Assembly: GCF_011397635.1 (NCBI RefSeq) | Contig: NC_064754.1 | Coordinates: forward strand, 35,580,043-35,644,042 | Direction of reading: 5' to 3' | Source: Epinephelus fuscoguttatus | Lineage: Eukaryota > Chordata > Actinopteri > Perciformes > Serranidae | Length of the DNA stretch: 64,000 nt | Part shown: one piece after another, positions 13,101 to 27,963 of the stretch | How the letters are laid out: each line of letters starts with the position of its first letter | Numbering within the stretch: position 1 is the first letter of the stretch | The notes under the pieces: model-generated | The model's input: only the letters and a program-made list of their open reading frames with translations | Databases searched by the model: none | Told to the model about the DNA's origin: nothing | Program-made: the position numbers and the translations under genes

Positions 13101-16100
13101 ACCATCTGCAGTCCTGGAGGCCAGCGACAGGCCAGCTGCCTGCACACGAGCCAAAGAGGAAACAGTGGGAGACGAGGAAGAGGAGGTAGAAGAGGAGGTT
13201 GGTAGCGTTGTTGTTGTTGTTGGCAAGTTCCCAGCAGACACAGCTGCCAGCGTAGCAGCCTCCACCTTAGACAGGGAATGTTGCTGCGTTGTGGATGCGA
13301 CCGAGGCAGAGAGCTGAGAGGCTGAGGGGTAGTGAGGGGTGACAGGCGGAGGAGAGGAGGTGGGCATTTGAAGGGGTGGGGGCGACAAGGGACTGTCTGA
13401 GGGGCCCAGGCCCTTAGATGCGTTGCTGAGGAGGGCCAGAGCGTGGGAGATGGAGTCCAGGGAGGGAGCAGTCAGATCCTCATCCAGTGAGTCTGACAGA
13501 CAGATGGGGGGCGAGGAGGAGGAGGGGGGCTGGCGGCTGGAGGTCAGATTAGATGCAGAGGTGGGTAAAGACGAGGTGGAGGTCATGGTGAGAGGTTGTT
13601 TGTGGATCCAAAGACCCTCCTAAAAAACAGAGAACACATGATCAGTGTCAGAGACGCAGAGAGAACCAGACCGCTATTTTCTAATGTCCACTGTTCCTCA
13701 GTTCAAGCTACAGTACAAAAACTTGTGTTGTACTTGCTGAACCTGTAAAATATTCATACAGCACTAAATAAGAGAGATCATTTGTATAAAATAGAAATCA
13801 TATTCCTCTGCCTACTCTATTGATTTGTAGCATTAATTATTATTAATGGCCTTACTGCATGCAAATGAAAACAACCAATCAGAGCCGAGGAGTATCTAAT
13901 GCAGCTGTCAATCACTGCTCATAAACTGTGGTCAAACTAAGCAGCGATGATCAAATATTAATCATGATTCTGTTACTGAATTGCCTATTTGTCACCACAA
14001 ATGTTCAAAATCATATTTTAGTGTTTAGCTGTAACATGAAAAAGTCTGTGACCCGGCCGTCATGTTCGATACAATTAAACAGGAGTACCAGGCAACGCCC
14101 ACTAGCTGGACCAACTTTCTCATTTTACAGCTAAACGGTACACTAAAATGTTTCTGAAAACATCTGAGGTGAGAAACAGGCAATGCGGTAAAAGAATCTT
14201 GATTCATATTTGTTCAGCGACTGACATGATTGACAGGTACATTAGAGACTCCTCGGCTCTGATTGGTTGTTGCTGACCGTGGTCTGACTCTAGCGAATGC
14301 CATTAGACGCAGTAGGAAAAGGAGGAAGGACATGATTTTTTCACATACTATCTCATGTACTTCTTTCAGAATATACTGACAGTTTCAGTAAATATGACAT
14401 TAAGTTATTTTCATAAACGTTGCTGACTGTATCTTGAATGCAACAGACATTACGCAAGACTCAAAATGGCGAAATCAGAGCGAAGCAGCAAATCAATCCA
14501 TCAACAGGACAGTATTATAGGACAGAAAATATGGGATTTTTTTGTTTTTTGTCACTGTCGTTCTTTAATGTTGCAAATGTTTTGCCAATAAAGATCTAAG
14601 TGGGGCGGAAAGTCTTGCAGCTTCCTTTTTACAGGAAGGCTTTTAATGTGAAAAAGCATCAGGTAATGTTGAGTTTTACTGACTATATTGTAACACTGAT
14701 CAGGATTATGGCAAAGAAAAAACTACTCAGAGTTATGAAACATTACTTCTGTTTAACAAGTGAAACTCAGAGCTGTCCAGTGGTGAGTGTAACAGCACTC
14801 TGTGGAAATGCATGTTATACTAAAATTGCCATGTGAGCTGTGGTAGATTTTTCTACTCAGCCTTTATTTGTAGTGTTGGCTAAGCCCCGGGCTATTGTTT
14901 GAATACCTGCTTTTATATGAGAGTTACAAAGATAAGAACAACCCTCCCAGCATGGAAATAATAAAATACAACTCGAGACATCAAACACTGAGCAAATATG
15001 ATAACTAGCAGCCAGAAAACACTTTATGGCAGCATGCTGTTTGGTAAATGGGTTCAGATTAAATTATTGTTGTGGCTTTAAAACTCCCACCACAAAAAAA
15101 GCATTAAGATATTTTCAGTTATTATATAGTATGTGATCTGAGCTGTCACTCACCTTGGCTTTGGCCTTGGGCCCAGGCACCATTCTCCTCTTGACTCTGT
15201 ATGGAAAAATGCAGGCACATATTCACCCTCCTTTATTTACATTTTGCATTCAATCCCTGTCCCTGAGAAGCCCCCGAGTCGTTAGTGTTATTGAGGAAAC
15301 ACGAGCTGTGCGAGATAAAATAAAACACTTACAGGTTTCCAGTGAGGTGACTGTGAACAGCAAGACTCTCCTTGAACAGAATCCTGAGCAGAGGAAACAC
15401 ACAGCGATAAGAAACACACAGCATTCATGCCAGAGGACAAGTAGGGCTGGATTAATGTTGGGTTACATCTCTCAAGTGAATTTATTTGCAGACGTCGCTA
15501 GAGTTATATGAAGACCACGGTCGTTGATGTCATGGAAGCAGAGATTTTTCAATTAACTTATTTAAGATATCAAGTTGGAAAAAACGTGAGATAGCTGAGA
15601 AAAAAAGTGTGTTTAGGCTGCATACGAGCAGCAGATACATACGTGGAGATACTGGTTCACATACACAAAAGAATGCAGTGAGGAAATTAAAGGTGGAAGC
15701 ATTTTAATTCTTGCAAACGTAATTTTTGTTTTCTGTTGCCACAGAAACAGCTATGTCCACTTTGACATGACATGAAGAATATGTTTATAGAGAACCTGTC
15801 TAACCTCTCAACTTCAAACACTAGGCTATTTTTTTTATAATAAATGACTATATTTGCTCAAAAAAAAAAAAAAAAAGATGAACTGCTATTTACAACAAAC
15901 TTTGTTCGATGGGAAAAGTGCATAGATTCACCAACAGACTTAACTAATGCCACTCTGGAAAGAAATATGTAAACAGCTCTGTCTCTTGGCATCTCTCTCA
16001 CACACATGCGCCGTTGTCATTTCTAACTTAATTCTAGTTTTAAGGTTAACTCCATTGTTTTCACCCTGGAGACTTTTCAGTAATTGTCTTATCACCACGA

Positions 16101-16186
16101 AGAAATTTGTTCACCAGCTGTTATATATAAAGGCTGCGTACACACAAGAACACATGCACAGTCGCACGCACACACAGAAAAACAAA

Positions 16187-16241
<55 letters not shown>

Positions 16242-17178
16242 CTGGTCTGCATCCAGCCCTTGGGCCATAGTGGTTTGACCTCATTCTCTAAGAAGGCCTT
16301 GAGGTAGTCCTCCACAGACAGAGAGCACTGGTTCTCCATCTCGTAGCAGCTCAGCTTCACCCGCACCAAGCTGCACAGCAGGTTCCTGCACAAACACAAA
16401 TGTTCAATTCAACACAAATCATTCACGATTAAAATCTAAATTAGGCTGCAGGTGCTCGGCTCATAATGACTGAGGAGACGGTTACTCTGCAGGGAGTCAG
16501 AGGTAATTATGACCTCGTAAAAACACATTTCTGAAAATGTGGAAGCCGTTATGGAATTGAATTATGACTGAAAAGCAGCTGTGATTCTGTCTCGGGGTTT
16601 TGGTAATGTCATTAGGACATTAAATCTTTACTCAGGGTTTCCATATTTGTGCAGAAATAAAATTCAGGCATTTCCCCTGTAACTTTAAAGCATTGCATAA
16701 TGGGTAATGTAGGTGCTGGGTTTTGGAAAGTAAGGAGTGAGTCAATAAGATAAGTGGAGTTCTCATTCAAAGGTCTTGGTGATGAAGCGAACACAACCCA
16801 TCATAATCTACAATCCTAAATATTCCAAACAGCTGAGGAATAATCATGACAAGGTTTGCCATTTCCCCCCTCATACATAGTCAAAACTTTCAAAGCCTTA
16901 TTTTTTCCTCCATCCCAGCAACTCTGAACCATCTTTAAGTGGACACAAACAGGCATGATGCCTACATGAAGGGACAGGGAACGAGAAAAATGAGTCAGCA
17001 TACAAAGTCAAACCTGCAGCATCACAAACACGTAACACACCATCCAGTCCTTGATCACTACCTGAGCTTGTCATCCCAGACAAACTTCTTCCGCGGGCCT
17101 ATCACCCTTTTCCCGGGTTTTTCCTCATCTTCCTCCTCTGAGCCGTTCTTATCACCTTCTTCTGACTGCTGCCTGTCA

Positions 17179-17231
<53 letters not shown>

Positions 17232-20200
17232 AGTAAAATGTAAACATACAAGCACCCATTCACAGACAGCTTGAATAAACTCGGATTACCTAACCAATGA
17301 TTACTGCGGTCTTGTAAGTATATGCTGACTGAGTGTCCAGTTACAGAAAAAAAAAACTGTCTAAAAATATATCAGTTAAATGTCTCCCTGACTCCAGCTG
17401 TAATTCTTTTAAGAGATTTGGTTAGTAAAAATGGTGAACAGCCATAAGAGTAGAACCTGATCAGAAGTCTTTAGGTTTTAGTTTGAGTTCACCTGCTTAG
17501 CTTTGTACTTGCACGTCTTCTGAAACAGAAAAGGTACTTACTTTGCAACCTTGGCCATGCAGTCCATGTTGTATCTGGCTATCTGCTCTGGCATCACGCT
17601 ACACACCGCCAGCTTCAGCTTTAACAATGGTGTCCGTAAGCGATCATCCTGAAGGAGAGACAAAGGGTGGTTGTATTAAGGACAGACCGAGGCAGAGGGA
17701 GAACAGGAATGAAAATGAGGGGAAAAGTTTGAGGGAGAAACTTGAAGTCAGAGATGGTGAGGGAAGGAGAGGAGAAAAAAAAATGTAGAGGCAGGGGGGA
17801 CGTCAATAGGAAGAGTCAAACAGGGAGAGAGCGGGGGAGTATGTTGATGTATTTTGTCAACAATGCTACTTTAATGGTCCATGACCAAACACATTTGGAA
17901 ACCTGTTTTCAGTGACAGTCCTCATCGCACTAGTCAGCCTATACTGAGATCCCTGCACATTAACGACTGGAGAAGTGAAGATGGCTGAGGATTTAACGCT
18001 ATATGAAAAGGCACAAATAATGTGGAGAAACTAGAGGATCAGATTTAGACAAAAGCAGGTCACAGTCTCAAAAACATAGCTGTAAATTTAGAAAACAGAG
18101 TTTGAAGGAAAACCTTAAAATCATATTTAGTTGCTTCCCTGATTTGTTTGTTATGAAAAAACCCAAATAATTTATTGGTCACACATGAACATGAGTGTGT
18201 AAATAAGCCACAAGGGCCTATAAAAAAATCCTTGGTGTGATGCGATAAAAATAGAAACGCAAACAGGAAGTGGGTTGTAGAAAAACAAGGTACAAATCTC
18301 ATACAGTATCCAAGTCAGTTCAAAGGTGTAAATAGGATCAAAAAAATAAATAAAATGTGAACATTCATAGTTTCAGTTTTGGTGATTTGGCCCTGAATCA
18401 GCTACAAGGTGACTGTGAATATGGACCTATTTTTTTCCCTGCACATACACTTCTAACTTATCTACAACATTAATATGAGAATCAATTTATATTCCTTTTC
18501 CATTCCTTTTATGTCGAGCAATGACATTTTTATAATAGTTGTTTTCTTTGCATGACAGTCCAGCTTTAATTACATGGTTACAGTCTGCATTTTCAACGAT
18601 TTGACTCTGCTTTAAGTATAAGATGCTGCAAAAAAAATTTGAAAGTTATGGAGCACTGACATTTACAAAAGAGTATCAGGGCTAGGCATAAGGAAGGAAG
18701 TAAATCAGAGAAAGAATAGAGAGAATATCGTTAAAAAAAATTTGGAGAATAAAGTTGTAATACAATTTAAAGAATAAAGTCTAAATGCTGAGAATAAAGT
18801 CAGCTCATCTGGTCCACCAAATTGTGTGTTGTGATACAGTACATTCTCTCTGTAATGCATGCACTTCTAACCATCAATACCCTTGTATCTGTTCATTACC
18901 AGCTATTTCAATTTTCACGAATAAAGGCACCACTTCTACGTCCATGTGTTTTCTACTTCTGAACAGACGCAGCAATTTTAGGCACAATCTGTTCAAAGTC
19001 CTAATATTTATCACAACATTGTGTTTATGTGCTAAAAGAGAAATACTTTCCTTGTTAATCAAACTGATTCCTAAGTACAGTTTCACCAATTCATCTACAC
19101 TAGGCACAGTGTAGAGGCAGCCATATGTGCTAACGTTAGTGGTTTGATTTATTCTCATAAGCTGGACTGTAATGTTGAAATGTCAAATTTATTATTCACA
19201 TTTACGCTTTATTCTTGAAATGCAAGAAAAAAAAATCTACCTCCTATAACGCATTTTTTTTATTCCTGGCACTAATATTAAAAAATGTGACTTTATTCTC
19301 AACATTTCAGCTTTATTCTTGTAATGCAAAATAAAAAAGGTTCTTTCCATATGTCTGGCCCTAAAACTCTTCCACAGCAGTGAGAATAAGGCCTGTGTCC
19401 AGCATTTTTTAGGCTACAACTTTCTGAACACACCCACCTCACACAGCGATTGGCCAGATGTGCAGAGGTGTGAAAATAAACTGGATATGAATCTCCACAG
19501 AGCTATTCCTATCACGTCCCATGAGTACAAACAAGTGAAACACTGAATGCTTCAGAGCAGAGACTGTCCAACAATATGTGCCATTCACCCTTTTTGCACA
19601 ATTATCACATCTTGGCGCTCTCCTCAACAGCAGCTATTGCCTTCAAATGTGGTCAGACAACACTTGATGCGAACTAATTCTTTAGAGCGTCCTAAATCAT
19701 GAAGTTCAGACACTGATGTGATTTTAATTTCAGGGCATCAATTATGATTTCCTGTGAGTCCTGTTCTCAGTTGAAAATACTTTTTCTGATTAGGTTTGAT
19801 AGTGTACATGTACAGAGGCTTCAGCCCTTTCTGAATCTGGCTTTTAATAAACACAGAGCAATCAAAAAGGCTGCGGTGAGAAAGACTTTTTGAATCAGAT
19901 TCTAGATCAATTTCAAATGAGGTAATTTCTCACTCCCTCCACAGATGAGCCTCACCCACCTGAATGTTGAGACTGAGCTTCTTCAGGCGTTTGAGGAGGG
20001 CTTCTTTGTTGCACGGCACAAACGCCTCCATGTGCGAGTAGATGCCTGAGCGCACCTCAGGAGGCTGCTCCTGCACCTGCAGCTCAATGCTGAGAGGAGG
20101 AAGAGGAGGGAGAGAGAAAAAAAAAAATCAAGATTGTGAAATACAGAAGGGGTCGAAAAATCAAGGAGATGAACAGTTATGGCAGTGGAGACAAACATGG

Positions 20201-23200
20201 TGGGATACAGACAGACAGAATAAAACAGAGATGGGAGATTGAAGTAATGGATGGGGAAGAATAAAGGGTAGTTGCACAGAATGAGGGGAGGGTGAACATA
20301 AAGTTGATGGCACAAGAGAGAGGAATGGAAATGAGAAGCATGTCATTAACACAGACAATGAGAGACGCAGGGAAAACAAAACACTTTAAGACAGCAGGAG
20401 AGGTGGCGAGGGAAATCTGCTGAAAATGAGTGAGAAACACTGAAAGGGAGGAGGAGTGTGAGCTGGGATTTGGCTGACGGTGATTTAAAAACTGTCCTAC
20501 TCACTCCAGGAGAATGTTATTCATGTCCAAGGTGAAAAATTTCTTCCTGCCCTCTTGATCAAACTGCCGCGAGGCCTGTAGGAGAAAAGGTTTAGTCAGC
20601 ATACCAGCACTGTTCCATACAGGACAAATACATATACATATATCTGTGATGCTGTGCCTTTGATGGGGTTGTACTGACAGAAACACATTTCCTCCTCTAC
20701 CTGACACTGCCCCTCTCCTTACTCTGATTCTAACCATAAACTTCTAAGGATGATTTTTACGCTTCTACCTAATTTGCCCTTTCACTTTGGCTGGTGTGAA
20801 AGATGTCAACTGAACTCTGGAGTAGACTAAACAAACATATCTTCCAAGCGGTAATTTAAGCATGAGTTAAAAAGATACACTACAGTTAAATCCACCTGTC
20901 GATCACAAGAACCTTCGAGGATCTCCCAGTTTGTATATGCAATAGGTATACACAATGTGATGTAGTTGGCATGGTGTTAACACCATCAGCAAGGGAGTGC
21001 ACAAAATTTCCCTGATCAATCAGACAGTGTGAACTCATTACAACAGCGTGTGTTGTGCTTGTGTTCTAACCTGAATCGTCAGTTCCTCAATTAAAAAAGT
21101 GAGAAACAAACAAATTGCTCTTTTCTATCCTGTTTCTATCTGTCCATTTATGACATATGAGGTGCAGCTGCAGTCTTGACGAATAATGCTCATAATCAAC
21201 TATTTCTTTGTGAACTTGTGTGACCACAAGCTAAGAAAAATAATCACCTAAGAGGCATTAAAGTGCTGCATGATCTGCTGTCTGTTGCTGGAATTTGGTT
21301 TTCTCTACATAGAGCTGATAATGCAGGAAGACAGTCACCAAAACTGTCCTGTTGCTCTGTTTGACTTCATGTTCACAGCTCTTGGTTTATGTGTAAAATG
21401 TCAGTCTAAACGCAAAACAGACAAGAACCAACAGGACAGCTTTTTCCTTGGTCACTTGACCTGGAAGTGGTGGCGCTGACTAAGGCTGGATACCAAAAGC
21501 TGGTGCTAATGTAGTATCAGTTCCTGTACAACCAGTGCCCGCTAGAAAAACTCACAACACAGATTTCGGTGCCTCGTTTAGGTGCCAGGGAGAGCAAGAG
21601 AGTGTGACAGTGATGAGTGACAGTTAGGTTGAGGCATCTGGAGCAGAGAGTATGACACTGAGCCAGATTTCTATGTCTTGCTTGCCATCTGCTGATTTAA
21701 CTGTAAACGGTGCAAGAGAAGTTAGCCAGCGAAGGTAGCCTCCCTTAAGGTGATCTGTCTGGACCTTAAGGTGGGCTAGCTAGCTAGTGACGATTTCAGC
21801 CGCTCCTAAACAGATAATGGAAGTAGAGTATGGCTGCTGAGCCTCCCCAGGGAGATGATTAGCTCTGTATCCATTATTCAGCATTAAGTTACTATAGTTT
21901 TGTTGTATTTTACCTTTTATGTGATTTTGTAAAGATCATTTTGTATTTATTCATATCTATATGTTTAAGTATAGTTTAACAAACTGCTTTAATGTCAGTG
22001 ACTGTCAGTTTGTGCTTTATTTTTCCATTTACGCACCAGTACCATTTTAAAAGTATAGTTTTAGCACCAGAAATAAAAAAAAAAAAGTACCAGAGGATTT
22101 CCAACCCAACACCCCCCTCTTTTTCTGTAGGCCTACTGAACTACACTGCAGAGTGGAGTCTTTTTTAAAACTGAGACTGACAGCTGTCTCACATGAGCCT
22201 TCGTGGGGAGAATGCGTATCGGTAGATCCATGCTTGCCTCCTATATGAAATGTGTCCTGTATGAAAGAGCTGTATCCTCACTGTCCTGCATTAATATAAA
22301 CTATAATAACCTGGCTATAGGTCACATCTCTCGCCTGTATTAACACTGCCTCACTCACTCTTTCTCTCCTTACAGTTCTCATGCATTAGATCTGTGCTGT
22401 TGACTGTGTAGTTGCTCTGGCTGCTTCGACATGAAGTATATCAGTGTTTAAGTTTGCTGTCTGTTGTAGTGTAAAACATGATGTTAATAACTATTAAATA
22501 TAAATTATTCTGGCCTTTACGTCATTATACAGAAGTCTCACTGACTTCCAGCATCCCTGGACTAGAGTGACACTTTCTTTAATGAATTCAAGAAAATACT
22601 CAATACTAATGTTGACTCTCCCGAGCTTTCCCCCATATGTTATCTTTGGAAGCAACCAAAGAAATCCATTTCTTTATTTATTTCTCTGCCTCCCTCCTCC
22701 TCCTCCTCACTCTTCTTCACCTCTGTATACTTCACTTGAATCATCCTGCTCAATTGCCTTTCTCTGCCTCTCTTTACATTTTTACCAACACCTAGAAAAA
22801 CAATTCTCTGCTACGGATGGACTCTGTGACTGTGAGATATACAAGCAACAAGAAAATAAGAACTTCTTCAAAGGCAGCGAGGCCGACCCTGCTGTTTCGG
22901 TTACATAAAAACCCTCAGGGTTCAGCTTGGAGCCGTGTTCCTCCACTGCTTTAGAAGAGACTATTCTCGTTGGACTAAACAATAACAATAAACATTTTGT
23001 GCCACTTCCTGAGATTATGGGCATTTGTGTTTAACTTCAGCAAAGAGGCTTCACAGGTAATTGCAGCCGCCCACAGACGGGCTACGGTTGACTCACCGCC
23101 CGCAGGTCCTCGATGCGTTTAATAAGAGGAGCAGGCAGTCCATCGGGCAGCGGAGGCGGAGAAAACAGTCCGCTGGAAGACCCCAGGCCTCGCCCTTGGC

Positions 23201-26200
23201 CACCTCCTCCTGCTGCTGCTGCTGCTTTATGAGCCGGAACACCGACTCCCAGAATGCCGTTCTCCCTGGCAGCCACCATGGCGTGCTGCTGGTCAGTGTC
23301 CAACAAGCCGAAGTCCAGGTCGCCTAGGAGGTCCTGCAGCTCCTTCTCGTTGGCTGAGCCCAGCAGTGACATCACAGCGGGATCCGAGGTGAGGTCTGCC
23401 AGTGAGAGGTCGTTGCTGGCTGTGTTGCCCTGTGAGTGGGTGGAGTTGGAGGCTAACAGGTGGTTCGTTGAGTTGGCGGAGTGGGGTTTGTTAGCCACGC
23501 CTCCTGCCAAGCCGGGGTGAGCCATGTTAGGGTTTCTTTTCCTCATCTCCTCCTTCTCCCGGGTGAAGCGGCGGAGCATGGCCGCCAGGTAGAGCGAGTC
23601 CTTCATCAGCTTCTTCCTCTTCTTCTTCTCCGGCCGGTGGAGGTTGAGGGCTGTCACACTGTTGGAGGAAAGCACAGCAATGCCTGTTTATGACAAAACG
23701 CTTAGTGCATGTTTTGGATGAAAGGCTATATAGTGCCTCAGACTGCATCAGCATTTAGTTTCACTTCATTCATTCAATCATTCATTCAGCCTGACACACA
23801 GTACACTTACAGGCACATTAGTATACAGGTTCTGATCTTATTTAGAATATGATGATGACATGGAACATGACAGAGCTGGTTATCCCCGTTCACATGGTTA
23901 TAACAGTATTCACTTCTCTGATAATCTGTGTGCAGCTGTGTCTTGAATCCTCCACATCTCAGTCACTATATCCTGTACTAACTGAGAATGATCAGATGGC
24001 CACAGTGTCCCAGTTTCTATCAGAGAACTCCAGGTAGCATTTTCAGATTTCTCAAAACTGGGATAAGTCTTTATCCAGGTTTTTGAAACGAGGGTATCAG
24101 AATCAGAATCCAGTTTACTGCAAAGTAAGTTTTCACATATAAAAAAATTGAGTTGGTGTTTTAATTTATAGACAAAAAACAAATGTCGAATAGAAAAAAA
24201 TACAATATTTTTTTTAAAATATGCACATTTAAAATATAACCATTTAAAACAAAAAACCTAGGCAAAAATATGCACTAACACATTCTGGGGGATGTGCACA
24301 GTAGTGCACTTCACAGTATAATATCATAAAAGCAGATAGTAGTCCAAAAAGATGTGCGTTAATATAGCACATATAGACAGATGTGAAGACATTAATCGAA
24401 AATAGTGGCTATGGAGGGGATAAGAGTCCAATGTGGACTTAAGTGGCCTTGAACCTATATAGTGCCTTTTTTAGTTTTGTCTTCTGACCGTCAGTCAAAG
24501 CATTTTTAAACATTCACCCATTCACACACTCATCCACACACTGGTGGCCGAGGCTACCATTCAAGGTGCCACCTGCTACTCAGTCTAAATATTCACACAC
24601 ATTCACACACAACCATCAGGAGCAATTTGGGGTTTAGAAGACAGGATACTTAGACATGTGGACTAAAAGAGTCAGGGATCAAACAACCAATCTTCAAATT
24701 TGCGGACAACCTCCTCGACCTCCTGAGCCACAGCAGCCCGATCTATATCTGATGTTGTACATAGATATTAGGGCTGGGCAATATATCAATATTAAATCAA
24801 TATCACAATATGAGACGAGGTCTTAGATTTTGTAAATCACAATATCATAAGTGTTGTCCTGTTTTAAAGGCTGCATTACAGTAAACTGACGTAATTAACT
24901 GAACTTAGCAGGCTGTTGTAGCTGTTCTATTACTCACCTTTACCCACTTAGTCATTATATCCACATCACTGATGTCTATTTATCTAAAATTTAGATGTAA
25001 ATATTTTGTGGAAGCACAAATACTCAATAGTATTGCAACATCAATATTTATGTATTCGGTCAAAAATTACGTGATATTTGATTTTCTTCATATTACTCAG
25101 CCTTCGTGGATATCATGTTCACATGTATGAGATTATTAAGTATTTCTGTAAGTCAACTTGCAACAACAGCTGCATCGATCTCATCCACTATTGTTGCCAT
25201 TTTTCTTTTGCTATTTTTCATTTATGGAGGAGGATGATATCCTCATTCTTAGTCCTGCCTAGTCAGTTCTGACTGGTTGACCGAAACAACCATAAACAGG
25301 CACAACAGAGGACCTATCTGAATTGCTGAACAAATCTGAGATAGACATCCTAATAAGGCACAAAGACAATTTCAGTTACATTTAAGGACAAAAAATACGT
25401 AGGCGGAGGTATAAAGCGCCAGATGAAAAACAAAAGAAACCCATGCGAGGAATGAGAGCCATTTTCCCTGAGAAACCGAGGCATCGACACATGCTGACAA
25501 AGACGACTCAGGAACGTGGGAAGAGGAACTGTGGGGATTCTGCGGGATTAACCTGCAGTCTGAAGATCTGACACACACACACTCACATATATAACATCAT
25601 CTCTTTCATAATGGCACAATGGCAATAGCTGCTGCTATTTCTGGAAGTTATTTTCAGAATGGCGGCATGTTGGAGTATTCGGCCTATCTGAGCACGGATC
25701 GCGGGGCGTTTTCTGGAAGGCGGTTGGCTTGTCACAGCAACTAAGAGCAAGTCGCAGTCAGCATCCCTGCCTCATGATAGATGTATGAGAGGATCCGCAC
25801 AAAAGCCCAGGAGTATAATGTCACACAGGGTGGTGGATTATTAGCACGGTAAAGAGTGAACAAATGCGTCATCACATATTCACAGTGCCCCACAGATCCA
25901 CGGGTGTCCAAAAGGTCAACTTTTCAAGCACAGGAGATAAACACGTCCCTTTACATAACAGCATATGTGACATTTTTAAACAGGTTGGCTTAACTGTAAT
26001 GAATCACTTGACTAAGTGGATGTTTTTTTAGATCTATTTTACAGATGCATGCAAAGTGATGGACTCTTTACGAGAGACAAGGCAGCTTGATCAGCTACTC
26101 ATGAGCCATTCATTCAGCTTCTTAATTACCATACATCCAAAAATCCTTTACACGCAGAAGTGTAACTTCACCAACTGACACAAGACGACCACAAAAATTC

Positions 26201-26429
26201 AGTAATATCTTACTGCCATGATTCTCACCCTTGTTTCGGTACTCTGTTCTTCTTCAGGTTCTTCTCTTCCAGATTATTCACTTCCTTCTTTTTCCTCTTC
26301 TTAATCACCTGCTCCTTGTTGTCAGTCGGCTTCTGAAACGAAAGCACAAGCACGCCTTAACTCAACTAAGCAAAAGACAACAGTGCACAGTGAAATACGA
26401 TCGATTCTGTATGAGGAACACATGCTGTG

Positions 26430-26494
<65 letters not shown>

Positions 26495-27919
26495 TGAGTG
26501 AGTGTGCACCAGTATGCCCTTCAGAGATTTCTCTTGATGTGGTGAAAGATAATGTCTACATCATGTATCGCTAAAACCAATGAAAATCAAGCTCCTGTTG
26601 GAAGGCCGTTCATGTGCTTCATTAGGACTGTTGAGATCCTGCTGTGTCATATGTTGCAATAACAATGGGATGTGCCAAATGTTAGTAACCATATTATATA
26701 TCGAAATGAGAGTCGGATATAAAATGTAATATAGATGTTTTCACGTCTATGACCATTAGTCCACGGTTATCAGCATGTTGTTTTGGGAGTAGTGGGAGGT
26801 GTTCAGTCAAGCTAGCAGCTCTGTGAGGCTGTAATTAGGCTCAGTGGTGTTCTGAACTGGACGCTAACATCAGCATGCTCATGATGACAATGCCAATATG
26901 TTGATGTTAAGCAGGTATATTGTTTACCATGGTCACCATCTTAGTTTAGTGTGTTAGCACACCAACATATGCTAACTGGCAGAGTAGGTCATGAAAATTA
27001 GGGATTTATCCTCCAAGAAACGTAAATGTGTAATGTGCAATATTCTGTACCAAACCACCCAGAAGTGGTTGAAATATTTCCATCTGGACCAAAGTACTGG
27101 TCCTAGCGGCCAACTGACCACTGGCACTTGTGTCATTAAAGGTATCATTTTCTTATCTTTTATATATTTCCATCGAGGATATTTGATCCTTTGGGTTCTG
27201 TAGTGCAACAAATTTGAATAAGTTACCTTAGCATATCAAAATAATAATTCTGGTTTTCCAAACATTCGAAGGTATGAGCTTATCGTCCTAGTTTTTGTTC
27301 ATTCATCTTCTTCTAACCGCTTCATCCTCTTGAGGGTCGCGGGGGGGCTGGAGCCTATCCCAGCTACATCGGGCGAGTACACCCTGGACAGGTCGCCAGA
27401 CTATCGCAGGGCTGACACATAGAGACAAACAACCATTCACGCTCACATTCACACCTATGGACAATTTAGAGTTATCAATTAACCTAGTCCCCAATCTGCA
27501 TGTCTTTGGACTGTGGGAGGAAGCCGGAGTGCCCGGAGAGAACCCACGTTGACACGGGGAGAACATGCAAACTCCGCACAGAAGGGCTCCCACACCCGGG
27601 ATCGAACCGGCAACCCTCTTGCTGTGAGGCAACAGTGCTAACCACCACACCACCGTGCCGCCCCCTAGTTTTTGTTATTGTATGAAATTAAAAAAAAAAA
27701 AAAAATCTTGAATTTTTGACTTGAAGTAATTTCAATGGTGATAATATATGCATGTATTGTGTTGGTTTGTTGTTGTTAGTACCCTGATGTTTCCCAGCCA
27801 CCTGCATTTCTGCATCTTTGCTAATTTTACATAACGAACCATACAGGAAATAAGTCTTGGAGTTTGTGTATGCTCATCAACTTTTATAGTAGCATGTAAT
27901 TCATGGGAAAAAAAACAAC

Positions 27920-27963
<44 letters not shown>

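Noticed and set aside
21481-22115. Possible MITE in ubn2 intron 6 with GGCTGGATACC and GGATTTCCAACCC ends
   Set aside because: The terminal match is too weak by eye to call an element.
27594-27610. SINE B boxes as possible tRNA genes (also at 38632 and 55930)
   Set aside because: They belong to SINE heads; no cloverleaf with paired acceptor and anticodon stems can be drawn.
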